Shown piece after piece: positions 35,942 to 44,050 of a stretch of DNA of 64,000 bases. The stretch covers positions 310,001-374,000 of the forward strand of contig NZ_NTLB01000004.1 of assembly GCF_002514725.1 (NCBI RefSeq), read 5' to 3'. The position numbers and the translations under genes were made by a program. The DNA is from Mangrovitalea sediminis. GTDB taxonomy: Bacteria; Pseudomonadota; Gammaproteobacteria; Pseudomonadales; Oleiphilaceae. The first letter of the stretch is position 1; every line of letters begins with the position of its first letter. The notes under the pieces were generated by a model, which saw only the letters and a list, made by a program, of their open reading frames with translations, searched no databases and had not been told where the DNA came from.

Positions 35942-36859
35942 TCAACCACGGGGATGATGGAATTCATGCAACGCCTGTAAACGCTGTCGCGCAACATGTG
36001 TGTAGATTTGCGTTGTCGAAAGATCAGCATGACCGAGGAGCATCTGCACCACGCGAAGGTCTGCACCGTGATTCAGCAGATGAGTGGCAAAAGCATGGCG
36101 CAGCGTGTGGGGCGAAAGCGAGCCGCGGATACCCGCCACTTGGGCATAATGCTTGATCCGATACCAGAACGCCTGACGGGTCAGCGCCTCGCCGCGCATC
36201 CCCGGGAAAACGGCATCGCTAACCCGCCCTTTGAGAAGGCTCTGCCGAGCCTCCGCCAAATAGCGCCCCACCCAGTAAAGCGCCTCTTCCCCCAGCGGCA
36301 CCAAACGCTCCTTGCTCCCTTTCCCGAGGATACGAACCACGCCCTGACGCAGATTTAGCTGCGACAGCGTCAGCTGCACCAATTCAGACACCCGGAGTCC
36401 GCAGGCATACAATACTTCCAGCATGGCACGATCCCGCAATCCCAGAGGCTCGGAAAGATCAGGCGCGCCCAAAAGGGCCTCGACATTCTGCTCGCTAAGC
36501 GTTTTAGGTAATGGCTTCAGCAAACGGGGGCTGCTGACCCTCAGCGTCGGATCGTTCGCGATCAACGACTCTCTTAACGACCAACGGAAAAAACGACGCA
36601 GACAAGAAAGCCGACGGGAAGCCGTGGTCTGCTTATCGCCGCGGGAAAGCCCAAAAGAAAGGTATTGCAGCACTTGCTCACGCGTAACCGCAACCAATCC
36701 CACCGGGGGCGACAGCGACTGCAACCAGCGGCAGAGCTGCAACAAGTCGCTGTAATAGGCGTTACGCGTTTTTTCGCTGAGCCCCTGCTCCAACCACAGT
36801 GCTTCGGAAAAGCGCTCAATGAGCGCCAGGTCTGCATCAGGTACTTCTGGAGAAGACAT
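35942..36859 (-). CDS. xerD: Site-specific tyrosine recombinase XerD
   Basis: Works with XerC at dif to resolve chromosome dimers, activated by FtsK. The 305-residue protein has the N-terminal SAM-like core-binding domain (about 10-110) and the C-terminal catalytic domain with R156 (YACGLRVSEL), K180 (LGKGSKERL), H251 and R254 (SPHTLRHAFATH), H277 (LLGHADLSTTQ) and nucleophile Y286 (IYTHV). All catalytic residues are present. The xerD-dsbC-hom order matches Pseudomonas. No dif site was noticed in the window. Confidence 0.96.
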   Translation of the reverse strand: MSSPEVPDADLALIERFSEALWLEQGLSEKTRNAYYSDLLQLCRWLQSLSPPVGLVAVTREQVLQYLSFGLSRGDKQTTASRRLSCLRRFFRWSLRESLIANDPTLRVSSPRLLKPLPKTLSEQNVEALLGAPDLSEPLGLRDRAMLEVLYACGLRVSELVQLTLSQLNLRQGVVRILGKGSKERLVPLGEEALYWVGRYLAEARQSLLKGRVSDAVFPGMRGEALTRQAFWYRIKHYAQVAGIRGSLSPHTLRHAFATHLLNHGADLRVVQMLLGHADLSTTQIYTHVARQRLQALHEFHHPRG

Positions 36860-36901
36860 GCAGACACCACCCGCTCAGCGATTCAGCACCCCAAAACGAC
36901 A

Positions 36902-36927
36902 AAACGGGCAGCCTGGGCCACCCGTTT
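36902..36927 (-). terminator. Terminator of the rpsP-rimM-trmD-rplS operon
   Basis: AAACGGG (36902-36908) pairs with CCCGTTT (36921-36927), and the internal GCC and GGC can extend the stem. On the minus strand the stem is followed by TGTCGTTTTGGGG. It lies 80 bp after the rplS stop and before xerD. Confidence 0.65.
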
Positions 36928-37008
36928 CGCTTACCAAACACAGCCATCGATTCGACGCCGACATCAGCACACAATTGCCGAAGCCGCACTGCCAGACTAC
37001 CGATAAGC

Positions 37009-37365
37009 TTAGTTCAGCTTTTCCTTGATCCGTGCAGCCTTACCGGACAGATCACGCAGGTAATACAGCTTCGCCTGACGAACATCGCCGCGACGCTTCA
37101 CCTCAATGCTGTCAACCAGCTTACTGAAAGTCTGGAAGGTACGCTCCACACCGACGCCGTAAGAAATCTTACGCACGGTGAAAGAGGAGTTCATACCCCG
37201 GTTACGCTTACCGATCACCACGCCTTCGAAAGCCTGCAGACGCTCACGGTTCCCTTCGGAAACGCGCACCTGAACCACGACAGTATCGCCCGGACCGAAC
37301 TCGGGCACCGTCTTGGTCATCTGTTCGGCTTCAATCTGACTGATGATGTTGTTTTTGCCGCTCAT
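37009..37365 (-). CDS. rplS: 50S ribosomal protein L19
   Basis: L19 sits at the 30S-50S interface. The 118-residue protein starts [16 protein letters not shown] and has the conserved [18 protein letters not shown] and [13 protein letters not shown]. The C-terminal end reads [20 protein letters not shown]. It overlaps trmD by 4 bp (ATGA), and is the last gene of the rpsP-rimM-trmD-rplS operon. Confidence 0.98.
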   Translation of the reverse strand: MSGKNNIISQIEAEQMTKTVPEFGPGDTVVVQVRVSEGNRERLQAFEGVVIGKRNRGMNSSFTVRKISYGVGVERTFQTFSKLVDSIEVKRRGDVRQAKLYYLRDLSGKAARIKEKLN

Positions 37366-38144
37366 CGTTCGCTCCTAACACCAACCGTTGGCCCCGCAGA
37401 CTCCGGGACACCGTTTTCCTGAATAAATTCGTCCAGCAACAATCGCTCTTCGGACGTCAATTGCCGTTCCGCCAGCAGATCCCTGCGCCTCAACCATGTT
37501 CGCCCCAGAGCCTGCTTCAAGCGCCAGCGGCGAATTTCCTCGTGGTGACCACCCAGAAGAACAGCGGGAACAACCTGTCCTTCGTAGACCTCAGGTCTCG
37601 TGTAATGCGGACAGTCCAACAAGCCATCCGCAAATGAATCCTGCTCGGCCGAGAGCTCATGCCCCAACGCGCCAGGAATCAATCGCGTCACCGCATCCAC
37701 CAGCGCCATGGAGGCCAGCTCACCACCACTCAGCACGAAATCCCCGAGGGATACTTCACGATCGACCTGACTCTGGATCAACCGCTCATCCACGCCTTCG
37801 TAACGCCCGGACACCAAAATCAATCCAGGCTCCGCGGCCAACTCCCCAACCAGCGACTGCGTCAGACGCTCTCCCTGGGGTGACATATACACCACGGGCG
37901 CCCCGGCAGGCCCCGATGCTTTCGCCTTGGCGATAGCATCGTGCAGAGGCTGTACCTTCATCAACATGCCGGGACCGCCTCCGTAGGGGCGATCATCCAC
38001 CGTGCGATGACGATCATACGTAAAATCACGCGGATTCCAGCATTCCAGATCCAGAAGACCGGACCTGACCGCCCTGCCGGTGATGCCATATCCCGTCAAT
38101 GCTTCAAACATTTCCGGGAACAGCGTTACCGCACCAATCCACAC
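37362..38144 (-). CDS. trmD: tRNA (guanine-37-N1)-methyltransferase TrmD
   Basis: Methylates G37 next to the anticodon, preventing +1 frameshifting, in an S-adenosylmethionine-dependent reaction. The 260-residue SPOUT-class enzyme has the conserved N-terminal [20 protein letters not shown], the catalytic Asp region [14 protein letters not shown], and the trefoil-knot residues [11 protein letters not shown] and [13 protein letters not shown]. It follows rimM by 3 bp and overlaps rplS by 4 bp, typical of this operon. Confidence 0.98.
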   Translation of the reverse strand: MWIGAVTLFPEMFEALTGYGITGRAVRSGLLDLECWNPRDFTYDRHRTVDDRPYGGGPGMLMKVQPLHDAIAKAKASGPAGAPVVYMSPQGERLTQSLVGELAAEPGLILVSGRYEGVDERLIQSQVDREVSLGDFVLSGGELASMALVDAVTRLIPGALGHELSAEQDSFADGLLDCPHYTRPEVYEGQVVPAVLLGGHHEEIRRWRLKQALGRTWLRRRDLLAERQLTSEERLLLDEFIQENGVPESAGPTVGVRSER

Positions 38145-38147
38145 GAT

Positions 38148-38687
38148 CTAAAACTCAGCGTCCCAATCGACGACCAACTTACCCGCCGCCAGATCCACTG
38201 CCTTGACAACATCTGACGGTAGATAGGGAATCAGACGTTCCCGATCATCGATACTCCCAGCGTCACCCCGAACGACGAGCACGTCGTTGGAGCCGGTTTC
38301 CATCAGATGATCGACGACACCCAGGCGCTGACCGCCAAGCGTCTCAACGCTCAGACCTTCCAACTGGTGCCAGTAATACTCGCCTTCCGGCAACGGCGGC
38401 AAGCTGCTGATCGGAACCACGATTTCAGCGCCACAAAGCAGCCTGGCCTTATCGCGATCATCAACTTCAGCGAGACGAGCCACCAAACCGGGACCGTGCC
38501 GCCTGCCTTCAATGACCTTCACCTGCTGCCGCCGGCCGTCAGGGAAACGTAGTTCCCAGCGCTTGTATTCCAGCAAATTCTCCATTGGGTCCGTATAGGA
38601 ATAGATTTTCACCCATCCCTTGACCCCAAACACCGAGGTGACGCGCCCAAAAACCGTTTCTTGCTCAGCCTGCGACACGCATATCAC
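38148..38687 (-). CDS. rimM: Ribosome maturation factor RimM
   Basis: Assists 30S head assembly around S19. The 179-residue protein has the N-terminal RimM domain (VTSVFGVKGWVKIYSYTDP, about 12-90) and the C-terminal PRC-barrel domain (EYYWHQLEGLSVETLGGQRL to the end, ending VVDWDAEF). Operon neighbours and length fit. It begins 17 bp after rpsP ends, and ends 3 bp before trmD. Confidence 0.96.
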   Translation of the reverse strand: MICVSQAEQETVFGRVTSVFGVKGWVKIYSYTDPMENLLEYKRWELRFPDGRRQQVKVIEGRRHGPGLVARLAEVDDRDKARLLCGAEIVVPISSLPPLPEGEYYWHQLEGLSVETLGGQRLGVVDHLMETGSNDVLVVRGDAGSIDDRERLIPYLPSDVVKAVDLAAGKLVVDWDAEF

Positions 38688-38704
38688 CCCAAGAAGCGCT
38701 CTTG

Positions 38705-38947
38705 TTACTGAGCAGCTTCCTTCAGCAGCTTGGAAACACGATCAGAGGCTTGCGCACCCTGCGACAGCCAGTATTGAACGCGCTCCTGGTCTACACGCAG
38801 ACGTTCTTCCTGTCCGCTGGCGACCGGGTTAAAGAAACCCACGCGCTCGATGAAGCGGCCATCGCGGAATTTGCGGCTGTCGGTAACCGTCAAATGGTAG
38901 AACGGGCGCTTCTTGGAGCCACCACGTGCCAAACGGATTGTGACCAT
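38705..38947 (-). CDS. rpsP: 30S ribosomal protein S16
   Basis: Small-subunit protein near the body of the 30S. I chose the ATG at 38947 (80 aa), giving [19 protein letters not shown], the conserved S16 start; the open frame extends 27 codons upstream without conservation. AGGATA precedes the ATG. Also conserved are [20 protein letters not shown] and the [15 protein letters not shown] tail. It is first in the rpsP-rimM-trmD-rplS operon. Confidence 0.97.
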   Translation of the reverse strand: MVTIRLARGGSKKRPFYHLTVTDSRKFRDGRFIERVGFFNPVASGQEERLRVDQERVQYWLSQGAQASDRVSKLLKEAAQ

Positions 38948-39057
38948 TGACCAATATCCTGTTGTGTTGACGAATTCAGAACTCGTTTGAGAGGCTGCGA
39001 CGACCAAGTGGACGCATCCACGGCACACGCACCAAGCCCCTACTCGAAAGGGCCGCT

Positions 39058-39086
39058 ATTCTAAGCGAAAACGCGGCGCTTGAAAA
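39058..39086 (-). promoter_or_regulatory. Probable sigma-70 promoter of the rpsP operon
   Basis: On the minus strand TTTTCA (39086-39081), a 17-nt spacer, and TAGAAT (39063-39058). The -10 is a 5 of 6 match to TATAAT; the -35 is 4 of 6. It lies 111 bp upstream of the rpsP ATG. Confidence 0.5.
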
Positions 39087-39185
39087 CTACCGATTTACAG
39101 AGAAATGCCGAAGCCTCGGGCAAACGCCGTCCAACACGGACCAAACCTGGCGTCCAGCGCACCCGAAGCGCTCGGATAGCGGATT

Positions 39186-40571
39186 CTACATACGCCCAAA
39201 CGGCGGCATGCCACCACCGCCACCCGGCGGCATCATACCCCGCATACCGCGCATCATATTCGCCATGCCGCCTTTCTTCCCAAACTTCTTCATCATCTTC
39301 TGCATCTGCTTGTGCTGCTTCAGCAGTCGGTTCACATCCTGAATCTGAGTCCCCGACCCTGCAGCAATACGGCGCTTGCGAGAATTGTTGATCGTGTCCG
39401 GATAGCGCCGTTCCTGCGGCGTCATCGAACAGATAATGGCTTCAAGCCGCCCCATGGACTTGTCATTGACCTGCTGCTGAGCCACCTGGGACATCTGCCC
39501 CATGCCGGGAAGCTTATCCAGAAGACTGGCGATACCCCCCATATTTTTCATCTGCTGGATCTGGTCACGAAAATCTTCCAGATCGAAGCCTTTGCCTTTC
39601 TTGATCTTCTTCGTGAGCTTTTCCGCTTTCTCACGATCGATCTTGCGCTCAGCCTCCTCGATCAGGGAGAGCACATCCCCCATACCCAGAATCCGCGAAG
39701 CGACACGATCCGGATAGAAGGGCTCCAGAGCTTCGGTCTTTTCACCAACCCCCAGGAACTTGATCGGCTTACCGGTAATATGCCGCACCGAGAGCGCAGC
39801 ACCACCACGGGCATCGCCATCGGTCTTGGTCAGCACGACCCCTGTCAGTGGCAGGGCATCATTAAAGGCCTTCGCCGTATTGGCAGCATCCTGACCAGTC
39901 ATCGCATCGACAACGAACAGGGTTTCTGCCGGCGTGATCGCACTATGCAGGCGACGAATCTCGCCCATCATCTGCTCATCGACGTGCAGACGGCCCGCCG
40001 TATCGACGATCACCACGTCGATAAACTTTTTGCGCGCCGCATCGATAGCACCACTGGCGATGTCGACAGGGTCCTGGTCCGCCGAACTGGGATGGAAGGT
40101 CGCACCGACCTCACCCGCCAGCGTTTCCAACTGCTTGATAGCGGCAGGACGGTAAATGTCGGCACTCACGACCATAACCGACTTCTTACGGCGCTCCTGA
40201 AGGAAACGCGCCAGCTTGGCCACAGTGGTCGTTTTACCAGCACCCTGCAGGCCGGCCATCATAATGACCGCCGGCGGCAGGACCGCGAGATTCAGATCCT
40301 CGTTGGCAGCGCCCATGACCCGCTCCAATTCGGACTGAACGATCCGAATGAAGACCTGCCCTGGCGTCAGGCTACGCGAAACCTCCTGCCCAACAGCGCG
40401 CTGCCGCACCCCCTCGATAAAGTCCTTGACGACCGGCAGGGCGACATCCGCCTCCAGCAGCGCCATGCGAACTTCACGCAGGGTTTCCTTGATGTTGTCG
40501 TCGGTGAGACGGGCCTGGCCGGATATGCGGCGCAGACTATCCGAGAGTTTTTCGGTCAGATTCTCAAACAT
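39186..40571 (-). CDS. ffh: Signal recognition particle protein Ffh
   Basis: GTPase of the signal recognition particle that, with 4.5S RNA, directs nascent inner-membrane proteins to FtsY. The 461-residue protein has the N domain (1-88), the G domain with P-loop GLQGAGKTT (107-115), VDTAGRLHVDEQMM and TKTDGDARGGAAL, and the methionine-rich M domain ending in MQKMMKKFGKKGGMANMMRG with a Gly/Pro tail. A TATAAT on the minus strand (40734-40729) lies 158 bp upstream. It is divergent from ypjD. Confidence 0.97.
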   Translation of the reverse strand: MFENLTEKLSDSLRRISGQARLTDDNIKETLREVRMALLEADVALPVVKDFIEGVRQRAVGQEVSRSLTPGQVFIRIVQSELERVMGAANEDLNLAVLPPAVIMMAGLQGAGKTTTVAKLARFLQERRKKSVMVVSADIYRPAAIKQLETLAGEVGATFHPSSADQDPVDIASGAIDAARKKFIDVVIVDTAGRLHVDEQMMGEIRRLHSAITPAETLFVVDAMTGQDAANTAKAFNDALPLTGVVLTKTDGDARGGAALSVRHITGKPIKFLGVGEKTEALEPFYPDRVASRILGMGDVLSLIEEAERKIDREKAEKLTKKIKKGKGFDLEDFRDQIQQMKNMGGIASLLDKLPGMGQMSQVAQQQVNDKSMGRLEAIICSMTPQERRYPDTINNSRKRRIAAGSGTQIQDVNRLLKQHKQMQKMMKKFGKKGGMANMMRGMRGMMPPGGGGGMPPFGRM

Positions 40572-40728
40572 GATGTGTCAGTCTGTCGTTGACGGGATCT
40601 TTCGAAAGCAGCCCTGGGGCGCTTCCCGATGTTTGTTGCCACCAGCGGAGGCTTGCACGCACCCAACAAAGGGCTCCTGCGCGACCAATGCCTATCTATC
40701 CTATTGAATACGGTTGCACAATCGGACC

Positions 40729-40734
40729 ATTATA
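40729..40734 (-). promoter_or_regulatory. Consensus -10 box, probably for ffh
   Basis: A perfect minus-strand TATAAT in the 246-bp divergent region between ffh and ypjD. No good -35 was seen 16-18 nt upstream. Confidence 0.35.
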
Positions 40735-40817
40735 ACCAGACTGTCGCACCGACACGAATCCTCCTCTTTGCAACCCGCAGGGACGAGGCGAAAACCCGAT
40801 TATTACTGCAGGTTCGC

Positions 40818-41630
40818 ATGGGCACACTGATACTTGCCATAACCAGCCTATTCCTTTACAGCATCGGCACCACGTTCCAGGCCTTGGTGTTTCGCAGACA
40901 CCTCACCTATCAGCGCGGCCTGAACCTGCTGATTGGCGGGCTCGCCCTGATCAGTCACGCCTCCCTGACCTGGCAACTGGTCTGGAGTCGCAGCCACGAC
41001 GACCTGAACCTCGGCGTATTCGAAGCATCGGTCCTCATTTCAGCCCTGATCGTCGCCATGCTGCTCATCCTGGACTGGCTGAAACCGGCACGCAACCTGT
41101 TCCTCGCGGCCTATCCGATTGCCGCCCTATCCATCATCACAGCACTGGTTTTCCACTGCCCGCCACATTATGTGGAACAGATGGGAGCAGGCATGCTCGC
41201 CCACATCGCACTTTCGGTCACCGCGTACAGCCTGTTCACACTGGCTGGCGTGCAGGCGTTACTGCTTCAGCTGCAGAACCGCAAACTGAAACGCCAATAC
41301 AACAGCCTGCTGATCCGCAACCTGCCTCCCCTGCAATCGATGGAATCGCTGCTGTTCCAGTTGGTCTGGGGCGGATTGATCATGCTGACACTTGCCATCA
41401 TCAGCGGCTCACTGTTTGTCGACAACCTGTTTGCCCAGCACCTCGTCCACAAAACCGTTTTTTCCCTTTTATCCTGGCTGGTTTTCGCAGGGCTCCTCGT
41501 TGGACGCTATGCCTGGGGCTGGCGCGGCGCCACCGCCAGCCGCTGGACGCTGGCCGGCTTCATCCTGCTGATGCTGGGCTACTTCGGCAGCAAGATTGCC
41601 CTGGAAATGATTTTCCACAAACCCTACTGA
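40818..41630 (+). CDS. ypjD: Cytochrome c assembly-like inner-membrane protein YpjD
   Basis: A 270-residue polytopic membrane protein with about eight hydrophobic helices, of the CcsA/CcmC-like (CytC_asm) family. I chose the ATG at 40818 (start MGTLILAITSLFLYSIGTTF), equal in length to E. coli YpjD (263); the upstream frame lacks conservation. The Trp/His-bearing region LLSWLVFAGLLVGRYAWGWRG near the C-terminus resembles the CcsA/CcmC WWD-like region but lacks its full motif. It is divergent from ffh and followed by a CorC-family gene after 123 bp, the usual context. Its function is not established; a role in heme or metal handling is inference. Confidence 0.87.
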   Translation: MGTLILAITSLFLYSIGTTFQALVFRRHLTYQRGLNLLIGGLALISHASLTWQLVWSRSHDDLNLGVFEASVLISALIVAMLLILDWLKPARNLFLAAYPIAALSIITALVFHCPPHYVEQMGAGMLAHIALSVTAYSLFTLAGVQALLLQLQNRKLKRQYNSLLIRNLPPLQSMESLLFQLVWGGLIMLTLAIISGSLFVDNLFAQHLVHKTVFSLLSWLVFAGLLVGRYAWGWRGATASRWTLAGFILLMLGYFGSKIALEMIFHKPY

Positions 41631-41753
41631 ATCGGCCGCTCCGAGGATTAAACACATCAAAACAGGTGGCGTTTTTCCGCTTACGCCTTGACAGGATAAG
41701 CAGTACGCCCCTAGATTGCGGCACATGGACAGCCATCCGGGATACACCAACTC

Positions 41754-43043
41754 TTGAACGAAGGTTCTTTAACGGCGCTATCGATACTGCTGGTCGTATT
41801 GATTGTACTGTCCGCCTTTTTCTCCAGTTCCGAAACCGGAATGATGTCCCTGAACCGCTACCGGCTCAAACATCTCGCCAAAACCGGCAATCGCGGCGCC
41901 CGCAAGGCTAACGACCTCCTGAAACGGACCGACCATCTCATCGGGGTCATCCTGATCGGGAACAACTTCGTCAACATCCTTGCATCATCGATTGCAACCA
42001 TTATCGCCATCCGCCTCTGGGGCGACGCCGGCATTGCCATCGCAACAACCGGCCTCACAATCGTCGTACTCATCTTTGGCGAAGTAACCCCCAAAACGCT
42101 GGCCGCATTATTTCCCGAACGCATCGCCTTCCCCGCCAGCTACGTGCTCGCACCGATGCTTCGCGTCATGTATCCGCTGGTCTGGGCATTCAATCTGGTG
42201 ACCAAAGGATTGCTGCACCTGATGCGCATATCGCCCAAAGATGCCAATGGCGACCATCTCTCGAGGGAGGAATTACGCACACTGGTCAACGAGGCCGGCG
42301 CGCTGATCCCCAAAAAGCACAAGGACATGCTCGTTAGCATCCTGGACCTGGAAAAGGTCACGGTGAACGACATTATGGTGCCACGGAATGAGGTCATCGG
42401 GATCGACCTTGAGCTGGAAATGACAGATATCCTGCGCCAGCTGAGGAGCAGCCAACACACACGCCTGCCGGTTTACCGTGGCGACATCAACAACATCGCC
42501 GGCATACTGCACCTGCGCAACACATCCAAGCTGCTGCAGATGGACGACCTGAACAAGGCGATGATCGTTCAATTATGCCGGGAGCCCTACTTCATCCCCG
42601 AAAGCACCCCCCTGAACACTCAGCTCATCAACTTTCAGAAAGCCAAACGGCGCATCGGCATCGTCGTCGACGAATACGGCGACGTTCTGGGCATCGCCAC
42701 GCTGGAAGATATCCTTGAGGAAATCGTCGGCGAGTTCACCACCGACTACTCGGCCACCAGCAGTCCGGACATACTTCCCCAAGACGATGGCACCTATATC
42801 ATCGATGGTTCGACCCACATCCGGACCATCAACAAGATGCTAGGCTGGCACTTGCCGACGGATGGCCCCAAAACCCTTAACGGCCTGATCCTGGAAGCCC
42901 TGGAATCCATCCCTGAAAGCAATGTCTGCTTGCGTGCCCACAGCATTCGCATCGAGATATTGCAGATCAAAGACAATATGGTGCGTGCCGCCAAAGTGTA
43001 CGCTCCACTCCGCAAAAGCCGACGCCGAACAAACCAGCAATAG
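41754..43043 (+). CDS. CNNM/CBS-domain transporter-associated protein (HlyC/CorC family, YfjD-like)
   Basis: A 429-residue inner-membrane protein with the CNNM (DUF21) membrane domain (about residues 1-190, three to four helices, SAFFSSSETGMMSLNRYRLK near the N-terminus), two CBS domains (about 205-330, MVPRNEVIGID and RRIGIVVDEYGD), and a CorC/HlyC C-terminal domain (about 345-425). Such proteins act in magnesium or cobalt efflux. The start is a TTG at 41754; no ATG matches the conserved N-terminus and the ribosome binding site is weak. It lies after ypjD (123 bp). Confidence 0.88.
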   Translation: MNEGSLTALSILLVVLIVLSAFFSSSETGMMSLNRYRLKHLAKTGNRGARKANDLLKRTDHLIGVILIGNNFVNILASSIATIIAIRLWGDAGIAIATTGLTIVVLIFGEVTPKTLAALFPERIAFPASYVLAPMLRVMYPLVWAFNLVTKGLLHLMRISPKDANGDHLSREELRTLVNEAGALIPKKHKDMLVSILDLEKVTVNDIMVPRNEVIGIDLELEMTDILRQLRSSQHTRLPVYRGDINNIAGILHLRNTSKLLQMDDLNKAMIVQLCREPYFIPESTPLNTQLINFQKAKRRIGIVVDEYGDVLGIATLEDILEEIVGEFTTDYSATSSPDILPQDDGTYIIDGSTHIRTINKMLGWHLPTDGPKTLNGLILEALESIPESNVCLRAHSIRIEILQIKDNMVRAAKVYAPLRKSRRRTNQQ

Positions 43044-43109
43044 CCTGACGGTTAGAGGCTCCCGTTATAACCCTCCCTCCCCTAGGAAGATCAAAATTTA
43101 ACCAGCACC

Positions 43110-43123
43110 TTGACCTGCATCAA
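43110..43123 (+). promoter_or_regulatory. Anr/FNR-type binding site
   Basis: TTGAC-CTGC-ATCAA fits the FNR/Anr consensus TTGAT-N4-ATCAA with one mismatch. It lies 58 bp before the Yip1-like start codon. It suggests oxygen-responsive control of that gene. Confidence 0.55.
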
Positions 43124-43127
43124 GCGC

Positions 43128-43144
43128 TGCTCAAAACTTGAGCA
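43128..43144 (+). promoter_or_regulatory. Inverted repeat upstream of the Yip1-like gene
   Basis: TGCTCAA-AAC-TTGAGCA is a perfect 7-bp inverted repeat with a 3-nt centre, 5 bp after the Anr/FNR-like site. It could be an operator for a second regulator. Confidence 0.45.
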
Positions 43145-43180
43145 TGAGAACTCCAGACCAAAATAAATGGAGGGGTATCC

Positions 43181-43783
43181 ATGAGCCTGAGTCACACGTT
43201 CGGCCTATTTACACACCCCGACCAGGAGTGGGAAGCCATTCGGCGGGAGTCTGAGTCTGTTGGAATGCTGTATGGGAAGCATATTCTCCTGTTGGCCCTC
43301 ATACCTGCTGCAGCGGCCTACTATGGGACCACGGAGGTAGGCTGGCAGGTGGGCAACACACAGGTCACAAAACTGACCAGCGCAAGCGCATTACAACTCT
43401 GCCTCCTGTTTTACGCAGCCATCATCGTCGGCGTCTATATTCTGGGGCGCTTCATCGACCTGTTCGCCGCCACTTACGGCGTCCGCGAAGCAAAACCCAA
43501 GGGCTTTATCCTCGCAGCCTATACGGCCACCCCCATGTTTCTTTTGGGCGTCATCGCCATCTATCCGAACATCTGGCTGAACATGCTCGTAGGACTGATC
43601 GCTGTCGCCTATTCCGTTTATCTGCTGTATGAAGGTCTTCCCATACTGATGCACATCCCCAAAGAACGCGGTTTCATGTTCGCGTCTTCGGTGCTCACAG
43701 TAGGATTGGTCATGCTCGTCGCCTTGATGGCAACAACGGTGGTGATATGGGGAATGGGCGTAGGGCCGGTGTATACCAACTGA
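43181..43783 (+). CDS. Yip1 family membrane protein
   Basis: A 200-residue inner-membrane protein of the Yip1 family, with hydrophobic segments at about 34-48, 70-92, 107-125, 128-150 and 163-190. The N-terminal region HTFGLFTHPDQEWEAIR is the family's hallmark (a DPxxxW-like motif). GGAGGGG sits just upstream of the ATG, a strong ribosome binding site. The family has no established bacterial function. Upstream lie an Anr/FNR-type site and an inverted repeat; downstream is a terminator. Distance to the next gene (267 bp) suggests a single-gene transcript. Confidence 0.82.
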   Translation: MSLSHTFGLFTHPDQEWEAIRRESESVGMLYGKHILLLALIPAAAAYYGTTEVGWQVGNTQVTKLTSASALQLCLLFYAAIIVGVYILGRFIDLFAATYGVREAKPKGFILAAYTATPMFLLGVIAIYPNIWLNMLVGLIAVAYSVYLLYEGLPILMHIPKERGFMFASSVLTVGLVMLVALMATTVVIWGMGVGPVYTN

Positions 43784-43786
43784 CTG

Positions 43787-43840
43787 CCGGACTCCACACA
43801 TACACAAGGCGGAGTCCGGTGAGGCTCCGTTTTGTGTTTT
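43787..43840 (+). terminator. Terminator after the Yip1-like gene
   Basis: CCGGACTCC (43787-43795) and GGAGTCCGG (43811-43819) make a 9-bp stem. A second option pairs CGGAG (43810-43814) with CTCCG (43825-43829) and is followed at once by TTTTGTGTTTT, as expected of an intrinsic terminator. The two folds share bases and exclude each other. Confidence 0.6.
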
Positions 43841-43937
43841 GGCACCCCGAATGGCGCCGTTGGCCGCCTCCATCCCCCTTAAACTGCACCGGGCCCGGTC
43901 AAAAATACAGCGGCCCAGCAATTTTTTGCGTAATATT

Positions 43938-43966
43938 TTGTGAATTCGCCAAGCAGTTTGTACAAT
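43938..43966 (+). promoter_or_regulatory. Probable sigma-70 promoter of the DUF1631 gene
   Basis: TTGTGA (43938-43943), a 17-nt spacer, TACAAT (43961-43966). Matches are 4 of 6 and 5 of 6. It lies about 85 bp before the ATG at 44051. Confidence 0.45.
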
Positions 43967-44050
43967 CAGGGAGCCTACATCCTTATTCTAAGATGAACAT
44001 AAGCGCGCTCGGCGACGTGACAGGTTGAGGCAAACCCATTGGAGCCTGCT

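Noticed and set aside
39312-40592. A 426-residue open frame antisense to ffh
   Set aside because: A shadow of Ffh with low-complexity polar sequence.
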